Below, piece after piece: positions 8,205-17,413 of a DNA stretch of 64,000 nt. The notes beneath the pieces are model-generated. The model did no database searches. It had not been told where the DNA came from and was given only the letters and a program-made list of their open reading frames with translations. The DNA comes from Thalassoroseus pseudoceratinae (GTDB lineage Bacteria > Planctomycetota > Planctomycetia > Planctomycetales > Planctomycetaceae), in contig NZ_JAALXT010000006.1 of assembly GCF_011634775.1 (NCBI RefSeq), forward strand, positions 375,001-439,000, read 5' to 3'. Numbering within the stretch: the stretch's first letter is position 1; every line of letters begins with the position of its first letter. Both the position numbers and the translations under genes were made by a program.

Positions 8205-9398
8205 TCAAAGAAATAGTGCCGCTTCAACAGTCAAACCGGGACCGAACGCGAGAGCCACACAGGGCCCGTCGGCACCATTCGTCCGCAATTCGTTCAGAAT
8301 GAACGCGATTGTGGGCGACGACATGTTGCCAAAGCGTTTGAGGATCGACTGCGACGGGACCAGTTGCTCAGCCGACAGTTCCAGTGCTTGTCCGGTGGCA
8401 GAGATAATTTTCGGACCGCCAGGATGGATGGCCCAACTCGGAATGTCTTCGATGGCCAGGCCAAACAAGCTAAGCCAGTTTTGCAGCCAATCGACCAGCG
8501 TTGCCCGAATTATGTCCGGAACTTTCGGGGACAGCGTCATTTGGAAACCGTGATCGTCGATTTTCCAGGTCATCAAATCCGATGTCTCAGGAATGACACA
8601 GGAATTCTGCCCTTTCAAGGACCAGCCCGGCGAGGCTTTGGGCTCACTTTCCTGTTGCAGGACGATGGCGGCGGCACCGTCCGCGAATAAGGCATTGGCG
8701 ACAATTTGTTGGGGATCGTCGGTGTATTGTTGATGAAGCGTGCACAGCTCGACGGCACAAATCAGCACCGTTGCGTTGGGATCGTTCGCGAAGGCATGCC
8801 CTACACGAAAACCGTTGAGCAACCCGTGACACCCCATAAATCCCACGTGCGTTCGGGCGACTTGCCGCGATAACCCCAACCGCTCCACCAACGCCAAATC
8901 GACGCCGGGCGACGAAAAGCCGGTGCACGAAACCGTCACCAAATGGGTCACGTCTTTCGGATCGATATTCGAATCCGCAACGGCGATTCGGCAGGCTTCT
9001 TCGGCCAGCGGTATGGCCTCGGTCGCATATTTCTGCATGCGTGTCGCGGTGGTCGGTCCACGATCTTCGTCATCGGTTGCCGCAGGGTAAAAGGCATTCT
9101 CCAACGGACCGGATGGTGTTTCGTCACAGATGACCGAATGACGATTTTCGACTCCCGCGCGACGATACAACGCCGGTACGGTCTTTCGGTAACGTCCGTG
9201 CGTGAACTGAGTGGCCAACGTCGCTGCGTCAGTTTGGGAAATCGAACCGGGCGGAACCGCGGTGCCGATGGAAAGCAACTTGACCAAGCGGGCGTCTTCG
9301 GACCGGACACGATGGGTCACCGGCCGGCCAGTCGCGACATCACTCGCCGCCGCAGAAAAGGAACCTTGTGAACCGCTTGCAGTGTGAGACCGGTCCAT
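8205..9398 (-). CDS. type III polyketide synthase (chalcone/stilbene synthase family)
   Basis: This is a ketosynthase-fold enzyme with the Cys-His-Asn triad of type III PKSs: Cys in GFMGCHGLLNG, His in SWAIHPGGPKI and Asn in RFGNMSSPTIAF. It condenses malonyl-CoA units onto an acyl-CoA starter to give alkylresorcinols, pyrones or naphthols. The family core begins near LVKLLSIGTAVPPGS. The true start is unclear: the frame is open to 9674, with ATG codons at 9479, 9440 and 9398. The shortest ATG, 9398, is used here; it overlaps the upstream flavoprotein gene by about 80 bases and leaves a roughly 35-residue extension before the core. It is the last gene of a methyltransferase-flavoprotein-PKS operon, so the product is probably methylated and oxidised or reduced. 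The chain length is unknown. Confidence 0.9.
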   Translation of the reverse strand: MDRSHTASGSQGSFSAAASDVATGRPVTHRVRSEDARLVKLLSIGTAVPPGSISQTDAATLATQFTHGRYRKTVPALYRRAGVENRHSVICDETPSGPLENAFYPAATDDEDRGPTTATRMQKYATEAIPLAEEACRIAVADSNIDPKDVTHLVTVSCTGFSSPGVDLALVERLGLSRQVARTHVGFMGCHGLLNGFRVGHAFANDPNATVLICAVELCTLHQQYTDDPQQIVANALFADGAAAIVLQQESEPKASPGWSLKGQNSCVIPETSDLMTWKIDDHGFQMTLSPKVPDIIRATLVDWLQNWLSLFGLAIEDIPSWAIHPGGPKIISATGQALELSAEQLVPSQSILKRFGNMSSPTIAFILNELRTNGADGPCVALAFGPGLTVEAALFL

Positions 9399-10507
9399 CG
9401 CGGTGAGCGGAGAATCTTGCTGATCAGGCGACACGTCCATTGATTTCGCACAACTTTCGTTTTGAGTGTGAGATTCCATTCCGATTCCAACGCGTCGCTC
9501 CAGCGATCGATTCCTCGTCGAGCGATCGGTGCCAACAGTATGGCCGAGTGCATCGCCCAGGACATGCCTTCGCCGGTAAACGGCTCGACATAGCCCGCCG
9601 AATCGCCTAGCACAAGTAACCGATTCGCCGCCACACGACGACTGGATCGAGTTAACGTCGGCGTCCCCTGCCATTGCACTGACTCAATCCCTGCGAGTCT
9701 CGGCATCCCGCAATGAGCGAGAATGTCAGCAGTCACGGCTGATGGGGAAGAAGAAGCGAGTGTCTCTGCATCGACGGCAGCCGCGATGTTCAAACGTCCG
9801 TCCGCAGTCCGAGCCAAACCCACGTACCCTGTCGGCGAGACGACCATCGAAAGACGTCCACTTGGATAATGCTCGCTGTCGTCCCGCACGACGACTCCCA
9901 GACCAATCCGCGATGAGGGCATCACTTTCGTCGAGAACTCCGAAAGTTGTCGCAGACTCGATTGCCCCAAACCATCCGCGCAAATAACCACACGACCGAA
10001 TACTTCCGAAATGTCACCGCCGTATTGCAGCCGGACCGTTCGCGAGCCCGGATCAGCTTCCGGCAGCACCGTGGCCAACGTACGGGGCTGGAATGTCACG
10101 CCCGCTTCGATCGCTGCATTCACTAACGCTGCATCGAAGTCGGCTCGGTTGATCACTAGGTTCTGCGGTAATGGCCAATCGAAATGCCCCGCTGTCCCCA
10201 CCAATTGAATTGTTTTCAGAGGTGTGGCAAACGATTGGTCCAAAACGGCACTCAATTCATGGTGTTCGAGCAACTCGATCGAGCGGGCATTCAAACAGCC
10301 GCCGCAAACTTTTGCACGGGGAAGCGGTTTGGCATCGACGAGCAATACCCGCAAATCGGAGCGTCCCAACAGGTTCGCAGTGAGTGCTCCGGCTGGCCCC
10401 GCCCCAATGATGATGACATCCCAACGATCGTTCAGATCGGATGCGGTTGTGTGTTGACTAGAAGCGTTCACGATCGCTTCCAACTCAAGAGAAAACGTTG
10501 CGGCCAA
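9317..10507 (-). CDS. FAD-dependent oxidoreductase of the geranylgeranyl-reductase / PHBH-like family
   Basis: This 396-residue flavoprotein has the N-terminal Rossmann dinucleotide site DVIIIGAGPAGALTANLL followed by the CGGCLNARSIELLE segment, and the second FAD motif LVLGDSAGYVEPFTGEGMSWAM near residue 295. Both are typical of the geranylgeranyl-reductase and aromatic-hydroxylase branch of FAD enzymes. It overlaps the methyltransferase gene by 40 bases at its 5' end and the PKS gene at its 3' end, so translational coupling is likely. In context it probably hydroxylates or oxidises the polyketide ring, or reduces an acyl chain; sequence alone does not decide this. It ends in SRLAGR. Confidence 0.85.
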   Translation of the reverse strand: MAATFSLELEAIVNASSQHTTASDLNDRWDVIIIGAGPAGALTANLLGRSDLRVLLVDAKPLPRAKVCGGCLNARSIELLEHHELSAVLDQSFATPLKTIQLVGTAGHFDWPLPQNLVINRADFDAALVNAAIEAGVTFQPRTLATVLPEADPGSRTVRLQYGGDISEVFGRVVICADGLGQSSLRQLSEFSTKVMPSSRIGLGVVVRDDSEHYPSGRLSMVVSPTGYVGLARTADGRLNIAAAVDAETLASSSPSAVTADILAHCGMPRLAGIESVQWQGTPTLTRSSRRVAANRLLVLGDSAGYVEPFTGEGMSWAMHSAILLAPIARRGIDRWSDALESEWNLTLKTKVVRNQWTCRLISKILRSPRWTGLTLQAVHKVPFLRRRVMSRLAGR

Positions 10508-11169
10508 TGGGGTTGGATTTCGCAGCCATTCAGACCAGCGGACTCGGCAAGTTCCCGAATCTCATCGTTGGTAAACGCCGCCCGCACCGACAACAACGCA
10601 TCGGTATGCACGACCGGCGACCGCGAAAGAATCTGGGTCCCTACCCGAGCTAACCACAATCCGGCGGACGTTCTCCGAAGATCATCCACCACGACCAGAC
10701 GCTCTGCCGCCGACCGCATTCGTTCCAGCAGGGATTTCGCTTGGTCGACTTCTAGATGATGCAAAAACAGCGTGCAAATGACGGCGTCGAATCGTTCTTC
10801 GATGGGATCAGCCAAGACGTCACGAACTTGAAATTGTACGTGATCCAAGTCTATCGACTTCGCCGCTTCCCGAGCAAAATCAATGGCCGTTGAACTTTTG
10901 TCCCAACCTTCCAAACTCACGGGAAGACCCGTCTGACGAGCTTGTTTCGCCAATGCCAGCGTCACGTCACCGCCGCCACAAGCCAGATCGAGCACCCGCA
11001 CTTGAGCCTGCTTCCGATCCTTCGCCAATTCTCGCAGCATAGGCCAAATACGTTTGGCGGTGCGACTCCAGTAGTTGACACGACGCAGCCCCCTGAGCGC
11101 CGAACGATGCGATTCCTGATCCAAACCCGGCTGATCCATGACCTCGTCTTCGCGAATTCGTTCTGACAT
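10468..11169 (-). CDS. class I SAM-dependent methyltransferase of the PKS operon
   Basis: The 233-residue protein has the Rossmann methyltransferase motif I VRVLDLACGGGDVTLALA, motif II LEGWDKSS, and a VICTLFLHHL motif IV region. The closest general type is the UbiE/Methyltransf_25 small-molecule methyltransferases. It is the first gene of the operon with the flavoprotein (40-base overlap) and the type III PKS, so it most likely O- or C-methylates the polyketide. The ATG at 11169 is chosen over an in-frame TTG at 11187; neither has a clear ribosome-binding site. Confidence 0.85.
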   Translation of the reverse strand: MSERIREDEVMDQPGLDQESHRSALRGLRRVNYWSRTAKRIWPMLRELAKDRKQAQVRVLDLACGGGDVTLALAKQARQTGLPVSLEGWDKSSTAIDFAREAAKSIDLDHVQFQVRDVLADPIEERFDAVICTLFLHHLEVDQAKSLLERMRSAAERLVVVDDLRRTSAGLWLARVGTQILSRSPVVHTDALLSVRAAFTNDEIRELAESAGLNGCEIQPHWPQRFLLSWKRS

Positions 11170-11249
11170 TGAGGTGGATTTAAGCAACGGATCGAAACCT
11201 GAATCTTTTTCGGGAGAATATTGGTGAGAACGTTCAATACGTGTCAGTC

Positions 11250-11277
11250 ATTATCGGGCGTATTCGTCGGACGGCAA
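11250..11277 (-). promoter_or_regulatory. candidate sigma70 promoter of the PKS operon
   Basis: On the reverse strand TTGCCG (11272-11277) and GATAAT (11250-11255) are separated by 16 bases, which fits a vegetative promoter. Transcription would start about 75 bases before the methyltransferase gene. It is back-to-back with the thrS promoter region. The match is by eye only. Confidence 0.4.
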
Positions 11278-11345
11278 GAAGGCGTGTGGAAAAGCGGGGG
11301 AATCCACCAGGACCGCTGTGTTGTTTCGAGCGAATCATGAAGTGC

Positions 11346-11375
11346 TTGACGTTCTCAAAGTCGCTGGGCTATAAC
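11346..11375 (+). promoter_or_regulatory. sigma70-type promoter of thrS
   Basis: TTGACG at 11346-11351 and TATAAC at 11370-11375 are separated by 18 bases, one of the best vegetative promoter matches in the window. The predicted transcript would begin near 11382, giving a leader of about 140 bases before the thrS ATG at 11524. Confidence 0.6.
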
Positions 11376-11385
11376 GCGTTTTCAG

Positions 11386-11420
11386 CCTCAGTAGCGGTGT
11401 GAACCGTCGGCTGAGGTTTT
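11386..11420 (+). promoter_or_regulatory. hairpin in thrS leader (possible attenuator)
   Basis: CCTCAG (11386-11391) pairs with CTGAGG (11411-11416), and inside it CGGT pairs with ACCG around a GTGA loop. Four T residues follow directly. The element starts a few bases after the predicted thrS transcription start, so it could be a 5' stabilising hairpin, an early terminator or a ThrS-binding leader. No T-box specifier or tRNA-like anticodon arm was recognised. Confidence 0.45.
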
Positions 11421-11523
11421 GTGTCTGCACCGTTGGGGGATGGAGATTGCCTTTCGTACCGGCGACTCCCACGGTCATCTCACCAATGGCGGCAGCGAAG
11501 AGGCCGCCGAAGGACGCATCGAC

Positions 11524-13785
11524 ATGGTTTCGGTTCTGCTTCCCGATGGAACTCAAAAAGATTACCCCGCCGGTAGCTCGGCGATTGATGTTGCCGCCTC
11601 GATCGGCTCCCGATTGGCGAACGACGTGGTCGCGGCGGAAGTGAATGGCACCGTCGTGGACGCCATGCGGCCGCTGGAAGACGTTGCCGGCGACGACGCA
11701 CCGATCAATCTCACATTGCTCACCAAGAAGAATCGTGGCGATCGTGCTGCTGAACTCGACGAAGCCGCCCTTGCGGTCATGCGACACTCGTGTGCTCACG
11801 TGATGGCGCGAGCCGTCATGCGATTGTACGAAGGCGTTGGGCTCGCATTCGGGCCGACTGTCGGCAATCGCTTCTACTACGATTTCGATCTGAAGCAACG
11901 CATCAGCGAAGATGATTTCCCCGCGATCGAAGCGGAGATGAAGAAAATCATTAAGGAAGCCGAGGAGTTTTCGCGGTTCTCGCTCAGTCGGGATGAAGCC
12001 CTCAAACTGTGTCAAGATTTGAACCAAGAACTCAAGTGCGAGCACATCGAAACCGGCCTCGCGGAACACGGCGATCTCAGTTTCTACCGGCAAGGTGAGT
12101 TCGTCGATCTCTGTCGTGGACCGCACATCCCCGATGCCGGGCGAATCAAGGCGTTCAAATTGCTTTCTGTAGCCGGTTCCTACTGGAAAGGCGATGCGGA
12201 CAACAAGCAACTTCAACGACTCTACGGCACCGCGTACTTCGACAAGAAAGATTTGAAGGCGTATCTCGAAAAGTTCGAAGAAGCCAAGAAACGCGATCAC
12301 CGCGTGCTCGGGAAAAAGCTGAATCTGTTTTCGATCAGCAATGATGTCGGTCAGGGGTTGTGTTTGTGGCAGCCGAAAGGCGCGACCATTCGGGCCCTTC
12401 TCGAAGATTTCATCAAACGCGAACTACTCGCCCGTGGGTATGAACCGGTGTATTCACCGCACATCGGCCGAGTGGAACTTTACGAGATCAGCGGTCACTT
12501 CCCGTATTACCGCGAATCGCAATTTGCACCGATCTTCCAACATCCGGCGGGGCAATTGGTTGACGGTTGGATCGAGCACTTGACAAAACTCAAAGAACCG
12601 GATCAAGACCCGAAATCGCAAAAGATCGGTCCAGAACTTTCCGAGTTCGAGCAGAAAATGTTCGACGCGGCTGGCGCTCTCGGTGTGCCAATGGAACAGT
12701 TGAACGTCTATCGAAGCCGCGTAGCACTCCAGGGGCGTATCGAGTTGTTGAAGCTTTGGGAGAAACAGCAAGAGCGGTACTTGCTCAAACCGATGAACTG
12801 CCCGCATCACGTGCAGATGTATAAGGCTCAACCGCGATCCTATCGCGATTTGCCCGTGCGGTTGGCGGAGTTCGGCACCGTCTATCGGCACGAGCAATCC
12901 GGCGAACTCAACGGGATGCTCCGTGTGCGTGGCCTCACCCAAGATGATGCCCACCTGTTCTGCACTCCCGATCAAGTCGAGGAGGAATTCCGCGAAACCT
13001 TGGGACTCGTCAAGTTCGTGCTGAATAGCGTCGGGCTGGACGATTACCGCGTGCAATTGTCGAAACGCGATCCGAATAGCGACAAGTACGTCGGCGGCGA
13101 CGAACTTTGGGATCAAGCCGAAGGCGTGCTCAAGAAGGTGCTAAGCGAATCCGGCTTGGAGTTCTCCGAGTGCGAAGGCGAAGCGGCGTTCTACGGTCCG
13201 AAAGCCGACTTCATGGTGCGGGACTGTCTCGGTCGCGAATGGCAACTCGGCACCGTGCAACTCGACTACAACTTGCCGGAACGGTTTGAACTGGAATACA
13301 TCGGGACCGACAACCGTCCGCACCGCCCGGTGATGATTCACCGCGCCCCGTTTGGTTCGATGGAACGCTTTGTCGGTATGCTCATCGAGCACTTCGCCGG
13401 AGCGTTTCCGTTGTGGCTCGCGCCCGAGCAAATCCGCGTGTTGCCCCTCAGTGACAAGTCACTCGACTACGCCAAAGAGGTGGAGAAAAAAGTCCGTGCG
13501 GCTGGCTTCCGTGTGAACGTCGACAGCAGCAGTTCGAAAGTCCAAGCGAAAATTCGCGAGGCCCAACTCGATCTGATTCCCTACATGCTCGTCGTCGGCC
13601 CGAAAGAAGCGGAATCCGGCCAAGTCGCCGTCCGCGACCGTATCGACGGCGACTTGGGAGCGATGGCCCTCGAAGACGCCATCACCAAACTCAAGAAAGA
13701 AGTCGACGACCGCGTCGTGAGACAAGTCGTCAAAAGCGACTTCGCCCACCTCGAAACCGAAGGCGAAGCACAGAACGAATACTAA
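11524..13785 (+). CDS. thrS: threonine--tRNA ligase with a 76-residue catalytic-domain insertion
   Basis: This class II aminoacyl-tRNA synthetase attaches threonine to tRNA-Thr. Its 753 residues contain an N-terminal TGS domain ([15 protein letters not shown]), the second additional/editing domain with [12 protein letters not shown] and the CxxxH-type CRGPHI segment, the catalytic core with zinc ligands in KPMNCPHH and DDAHLF and in [14 protein letters not shown], and a C-terminal anticodon-binding domain ([12 protein letters not shown]). Compared with the E. coli enzyme as recalled, the stretch between the SGH motif (Ser323) and KPMNCP (Lys422) is 99 rather than about 23 residues, so roughly 76 residues are inserted. 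The ATG at 11524 matches the family start; in-frame extension upstream to 11419 lies in the leader. The transcript has its own promoter and ends at the hairpin at 13806-13840. Confidence 0.97.
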   Translation: MVSVLLPDGTQKDYPAGSSAIDVAASIGSRLANDVVAAEVNGTVVDAMRPLEDVAGDDAPINLTLLTKKNRGDRAAELDEAALAVMRHSCAHVMARAVMRLYEGVGLAFGPTVGNRFYYDFDLKQRISEDDFPAIEAEMKKIIKEAEEFSRFSLSRDEALKLCQDLNQELKCEHIETGLAEHGDLSFYRQGEFVDLCRGPHIPDAGRIKAFKLLSVAGSYWKGDADNKQLQRLYGTAYFDKKDLKAYLEKFEEAKKRDHRVLGKKLNLFSISNDVGQGLCLWQPKGATIRALLEDFIKRELLARGYEPVYSPHIGRVELYEISGHFPYYRESQFAPIFQHPAGQLVDGWIEHLTKLKEPDQDPKSQKIGPELSEFEQKMFDAAGALGVPMEQLNVYRSRVALQGRIELLKLWEKQQERYLLKPMNCPHHVQMYKAQPRSYRDLPVRLAEFGTVYRHEQSGELNGMLRVRGLTQDDAHLFCTPDQVEEEFRETLGLVKFVLNSVGLDDYRVQLSKRDPNSDKYVGGDELWDQAEGVLKKVLSESGLEFSECEGEAAFYGPKADFMVRDCLGREWQLGTVQLDYNLPERFELEYIGTDNRPHRPVMIHRAPFGSMERFVGMLIEHFAGAFPLWLAPEQIRVLPLSDKSLDYAKEVEKKVRAAGFRVNVDSSSSKVQAKIREAQLDLIPYMLVVGPKEAESGQVAVRDRIDGDLGAMALEDAITKLKKEVDDRVVRQVVKSDFAHLETEGEAQNEY

Positions 13786-13805
13786 TTCAATTTCGGCATC
13801 CATCA

Positions 13806-13840
13806 ACAAGGACCAGTCTTCCCAAAAGACTGGTCCTTGT
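13806..13840. terminator. bidirectional hairpin terminator between thrS and the pectate lyase gene
   Basis: A perfect 15-bp stem (ACAAGGACCAGTCTT with its complement) has a 5-base loop and lies between two convergent genes. It is followed by TTCG rather than a long T run. It can act on both strands. Confidence 0.8.
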
Positions 13841-13881
13841 TTCGTTCCAGCTCAACAATGCAACACGGGTGACGCGCCAAC

Positions 13882-14898
13882 TCATCGATGGGGCCAATTT
13901 GCGTATCTCTTGAAAACGCCATTGCCCCAGTTGCCGTACCAGGTGTAACCACCGCGGCGTTCGTTGCCGATTTCTTCGATATCGTATTTGATGACGCCAT
14001 CACGGTCGCTGAAGATCGGACGATTGCTCCTGATTTCGTAGAATCTGGCCCAAAGTGGCGGAGCGTTCGGGTCTGGAGTGAGTGCGGGTTTCGTTTTGCT
14101 TTTCCGGTAGCGGACGCCTTCGATTTTGGCCGACTCATACCAACTGACACCGGCATGAACCGCCTGAATGACTTCCGGTGATGGTTCGTCGAGACTCATT
14201 AGGAACGTCAGAATTCCAGCGCTTTCGCCACCGCTCAAGGAGGCGTGTTCGTAGCTGCGAGCCTTCACCGGCACAAGCGTCTCCGCATGATGCTGGGCAC
14301 ACCAGACCGTGCGTTTGCCATCCACAACAATCTGACAGTTCAGGATGCATTCGACGCCATGATCAAATGCGTTTTTTGCGGCTGCACGACGCTTCGGGTC
14401 GAGACACTGGTCGTCAGTCTTTAAGGCAATATCGCGCAGGAAATTGAGAAGCCGGATCATCGCACCGTCGTTGAAGGTGATGTGTCGATGATAGTTCCTG
14501 CTGAGCGGATAATACTGCGGCCAACCGCCGTTGCCGTATTGAGCCGTCAGAATGTGATCGAAACCGCGAAGAAATGCTTGCTTGCAACGCTCATCGCCGG
14601 TCACACGATACGCGCGGGACAACACACGCAATTCACCCGTGGTGGCACCGTTGTCGAACGTTCCCGTTGGGTGCTTGGCATTGTCGGGAAACGGACGGCT
14701 CGTGGTATCTGTATTCTTCGGCCAGTCACCATGCTTCGTCTGCCAGGAGAGAACATTCTTCACTGTGGTTTGGCCGGCATCGCTGCGGTACCAGTCATCT
14801 GACTTTTTCAGCAAATGCTCGGCGGGTGTGTCTGCGTAGAGCGTCGAAACCAATACCAAGACCGGAGCGATTTTACCCAAGAGATGCAGTAACCCCAT
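13882..14898 (-). CDS. secreted pectate lyase, polysaccharide lyase family 10
   Basis: The 338-residue protein begins with a signal peptide (MGLLHLLGKIAPVLVLVSTLYA) and carries the PL10 (Pec_lyase) signatures: GDWPKNTD near residue 55, TFDNGATTGELRVL, a GNGGWPQYYPL segment, YHRHITFNDGAM, a WCAQHH catalytic-groove segment and the C-terminal PLWARFYEIRSNRPIFSDRDG. Such enzymes cleave polygalacturonate by beta-elimination. The start at 14898 has GGAG eight bases upstream; the nearby ATG at 14904 is too close to it. The gene is alone, convergent to thrS and downstream of the kinase gene on the same strand. With the sulfatase and DUF4838 protein it supports growth on algal or plant polysaccharide. 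Confidence 0.92.
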   Translation of the reverse strand: MGLLHLLGKIAPVLVLVSTLYADTPAEHLLKKSDDWYRSDAGQTTVKNVLSWQTKHGDWPKNTDTTSRPFPDNAKHPTGTFDNGATTGELRVLSRAYRVTGDERCKQAFLRGFDHILTAQYGNGGWPQYYPLSRNYHRHITFNDGAMIRLLNFLRDIALKTDDQCLDPKRRAAAKNAFDHGVECILNCQIVVDGKRTVWCAQHHAETLVPVKARSYEHASLSGGESAGILTFLMSLDEPSPEVIQAVHAGVSWYESAKIEGVRYRKSKTKPALTPDPNAPPLWARFYEIRSNRPIFSDRDGVIKYDIEEIGNERRGGYTWYGNWGNGVFKRYANWPHR

Positions 14899-14975
14899 TG
14901 TCATTTCTCCAAAACCATGGTGGATCGGGTAGAAGAATTCGCGTGTGTTTCTTGTCAGACGGTGACGAGCGAAAA

Positions 14976-17312
14976 TCAATCTTCGACCGACACAACCCGT
15001 TCGAGTACGTGAATCGTGCCGACGACGAAATCGCTGATGAGCAAATAGCGGCCGTCGGGCGAGATGTCTAATCCGTCGGTACGGGGTTCGTTGAAACCTT
15101 TGGTGATGAGTGTGGTCTTCTTGCGGGGCGAATCCGAGTTGAGGTCAACATGCAACAACTGTGACGGATACCGTGTCGTGACGAGCAAACCTTGAGTCAC
15201 CGGGTCGTACACAATGGCTTCGGTCAGCCGGAGCGGCCGGGTCGTGACAATGGGAACGAGGCGGTCGAGCCGAACTTCAAATAGGCGTCGTTTGAAGTGG
15301 CTTTCGTGTCGCGGGCCTTTCTCGTCGTCCGCAGCACGCTGGCAAACATAGACGGAGTTCGGACCAACGGTGATGTCCGTCGGATTATTGAATTCGTCCG
15401 GCATTCCAATTTCAACGCATGTCGCGTTGTCGAGCGTGCATTTCCAGATACTGCCAGGATAGGACGGGTAACCATAATCAAGCGTGAGGATCTCTCCCGG
15501 CTCGCCAATTTCTCCGTGGTAAAAATCAGGCAAAAAGGTGACGGCCGTTGGATCGTTGTCGCGATTCAACCGGCATTGATAGCCACCGATTTGTTCGCCG
15601 GTCGCGGTTTCGGTGAGCACGACGAGGCCGTCGCGTCCGAAGGGAAAGGCGAAGTAGCGTCCGGTGGATGAGAACTCAACGAGATGTGTCATCGACGTTG
15701 CTTGAATCAATCGAGCTTTCCCAGTGGATCGCCAACTTTTCGGCGACGGAGCCACGGGAGTGATTGGTAACTTTCGACTGTACTTGCGTGGCGGATCAAG
15801 CGGACCGATCCGGTAAACACCACGTGGTGCCTCGGTGCCGATGTAACAAAACCAAATGCTGCCATCAAACGGACTGAACTTCGCCGAACGCACCTTTCCA
15901 TTCACCCGAAAAGTTTCGATCAGTCGCCAACTTGGATCACGAAATTCGAGTTCGATGGATGGATCCGCTTCGAGCAGCGGCAAACTTGGTGATGCCAAAC
16001 CCTGATAAAACGGTGTGGCCTCGGGCGGTGAAACCAACTCGATGGGTTCCGGAACTCGCGGCAAATTCGCGGCAGTGACGAGTGGTTCCGATGGCAGGTC
16101 CGCAGTTGGTTGAGACGGTTTCGGACGGTCCCACACCACGTAAACCGCAAGCCCCAGCAAGACGGTCCCCAACGCCAACGGTAAAAAGAATCGCGATCGC
16201 GGCGACCGTTCTTCTTGGTAGACGGCGAGCAACTCAATGACTTCCGTTGCCGATTGCGGGCGAGCGTTGGGATCCTTTGCGATCAGACAATGGATCAGGT
16301 CCATTAGCCATTCAGGCAGGTCCGGGCGATGCGTTGAAATCGGAACGGGTGGTGTTTGCTGGATACTCGTTTTGAGCGCTCCCGCGGACTCGCCAGCGAA
16401 CGGAAACACACCGGTCAGCATTCGGTACATCAGGACGCCCAAACTAAACAAGTCGCTGCGGGCGTCGACTCGCGATCCGCGACACTGTTCGGGCGACATG
16501 TAAAGCGGCGTGCCCAGGTACTTCTCGGGATGGCCGCTCTCGTCCCGACTGGCCGCGTAGGAAATTCCAAAGTCCGTCAACCGTGCGGTTCCGGCAACGC
16601 GATCCAACAGAATGTTGGCGGGTTTGATGTCGCAATGCACGACGTTGCACCGATGGGCGGCTGCCATCGCTTGCAAAACTTGAGTCGCAGTGGTGATGGT
16701 TTCGTCCACGGACATCATCGGTTGCTGAGACAAAACTTGCTGCAACGACGGACCTTCAACGTACTCCATGACGAAGAACGCGGGATCGTGGTCGTCGTGA
16801 ACCGAATGAATCGACACCACTCCCGGATGATTAATCGCGGCGGCGGCTTGGGCTTCGGAAAGAATCCGTTGGCGAATCTCGTCGTTACGGGCCAGAATCG
16901 GACGCAGTTGTTTCAACGCCACGAACCGGTTCAGCCGGGTGTCTTTCGCTTTGTAAACCGTGCCCATTCCCCCTTGGCCAACGATTTCCACGATGCGGAA
17001 ATGCTCCAAGCGTTCCGGCGGTGGTGCGTCGGGTGTGGTGTCGTCAAGATGCTCCGCCAGCGTCTCGCCACGCACGATCCGAACCAACCGATCGACAACC
17101 GCATCACACGGAGACGAAGTGGACTGGGCAATGTCAAGCGAATCCCACGACACACCTTCGCCGGACTCCCGCCCCAATCGCTCGATAAGTTGCTGACAGT
17201 CCTGGCAACGATCAATGTGGGTCGCCAAGTCTTCGAGTTCGACTTCTCCGGAAACGTCATTGAGGATGTCGCGGAGTGTGCTCTCGTCAGGACATTCGCG
17301 GTCAATTGGCAT
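14976..17312 (-). CDS. Ser/Thr protein kinase with N-terminal zinc anti-sigma-like motif and C-terminal beta-propeller
   Basis: This 778-residue membrane kinase has three parts. Residues 1-45 carry an anti-sigma-like HIDRCQDC motif (H32, C36, C39, with C7 upstream). Residues 100-365 are a eukaryotic-type kinase: VGQGGMGTVYKAKD (P-loop), FVALKQL (catalytic Lys), a VVHCDIKPANILL loop, DFGISY, GTPLYMSPEQC and DLFSLGVLMYRML. The catalytic loop reads HCD instead of HRD, so it is a non-RD type kinase. After one transmembrane helix (FFLPLALGTVLLGLAVYVVW), residues 440-778 look like a WD/NHL-type propeller that would face the periplasm. It lies about 100 bases downstream of the ECF sigma gene on the same strand, the usual planctomycete ECF-kinase arrangement. 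The signal it senses is unknown. Confidence 0.9.
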   Translation of the reverse strand: MPIDRECPDESTLRDILNDVSGEVELEDLATHIDRCQDCQQLIERLGRESGEGVSWDSLDIAQSTSSPCDAVVDRLVRIVRGETLAEHLDDTTPDAPPPERLEHFRIVEIVGQGGMGTVYKAKDTRLNRFVALKQLRPILARNDEIRQRILSEAQAAAAINHPGVVSIHSVHDDHDPAFFVMEYVEGPSLQQVLSQQPMMSVDETITTATQVLQAMAAAHRCNVVHCDIKPANILLDRVAGTARLTDFGISYAASRDESGHPEKYLGTPLYMSPEQCRGSRVDARSDLFSLGVLMYRMLTGVFPFAGESAGALKTSIQQTPPVPISTHRPDLPEWLMDLIHCLIAKDPNARPQSATEVIELLAVYQEERSPRSRFFLPLALGTVLLGLAVYVVWDRPKPSQPTADLPSEPLVTAANLPRVPEPIELVSPPEATPFYQGLASPSLPLLEADPSIELEFRDPSWRLIETFRVNGKVRSAKFSPFDGSIWFCYIGTEAPRGVYRIGPLDPPRKYSRKLPITPVAPSPKSWRSTGKARLIQATSMTHLVEFSSTGRYFAFPFGRDGLVVLTETATGEQIGGYQCRLNRDNDPTAVTFLPDFYHGEIGEPGEILTLDYGYPSYPGSIWKCTLDNATCVEIGMPDEFNNPTDITVGPNSVYVCQRAADDEKGPRHESHFKRRLFEVRLDRLVPIVTTRPLRLTEAIVYDPVTQGLLVTTRYPSQLLHVDLNSDSPRKKTTLITKGFNEPRTDGLDISPDGRYLLISDFVVGTIHVLERVVSVED

Positions 17313-17413
17313 CAGAACGGTTCACTTCGGAATCACAAGACTTCGCATGAGGCTTCCACTTAAAAGTACGTGTGGCTTGGACATTCACACGAATCTTCCG
17401 ATTGAAAATCCAA

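Noticed and set aside
8205-9674. Full 489-residue reading of the PKS frame starting at 9674
   Set aside because: The first 65-90 residues lie inside the flavoprotein gene, are Arg-rich like a shadow frame and have no counterpart in type III PKSs; a later ATG is more likely.
15297-17363. Long forward frames opposite the Ser/Thr kinase gene
   Set aside because: They are shadows of the kinase frame; the kinase motifs are on the reverse strand.
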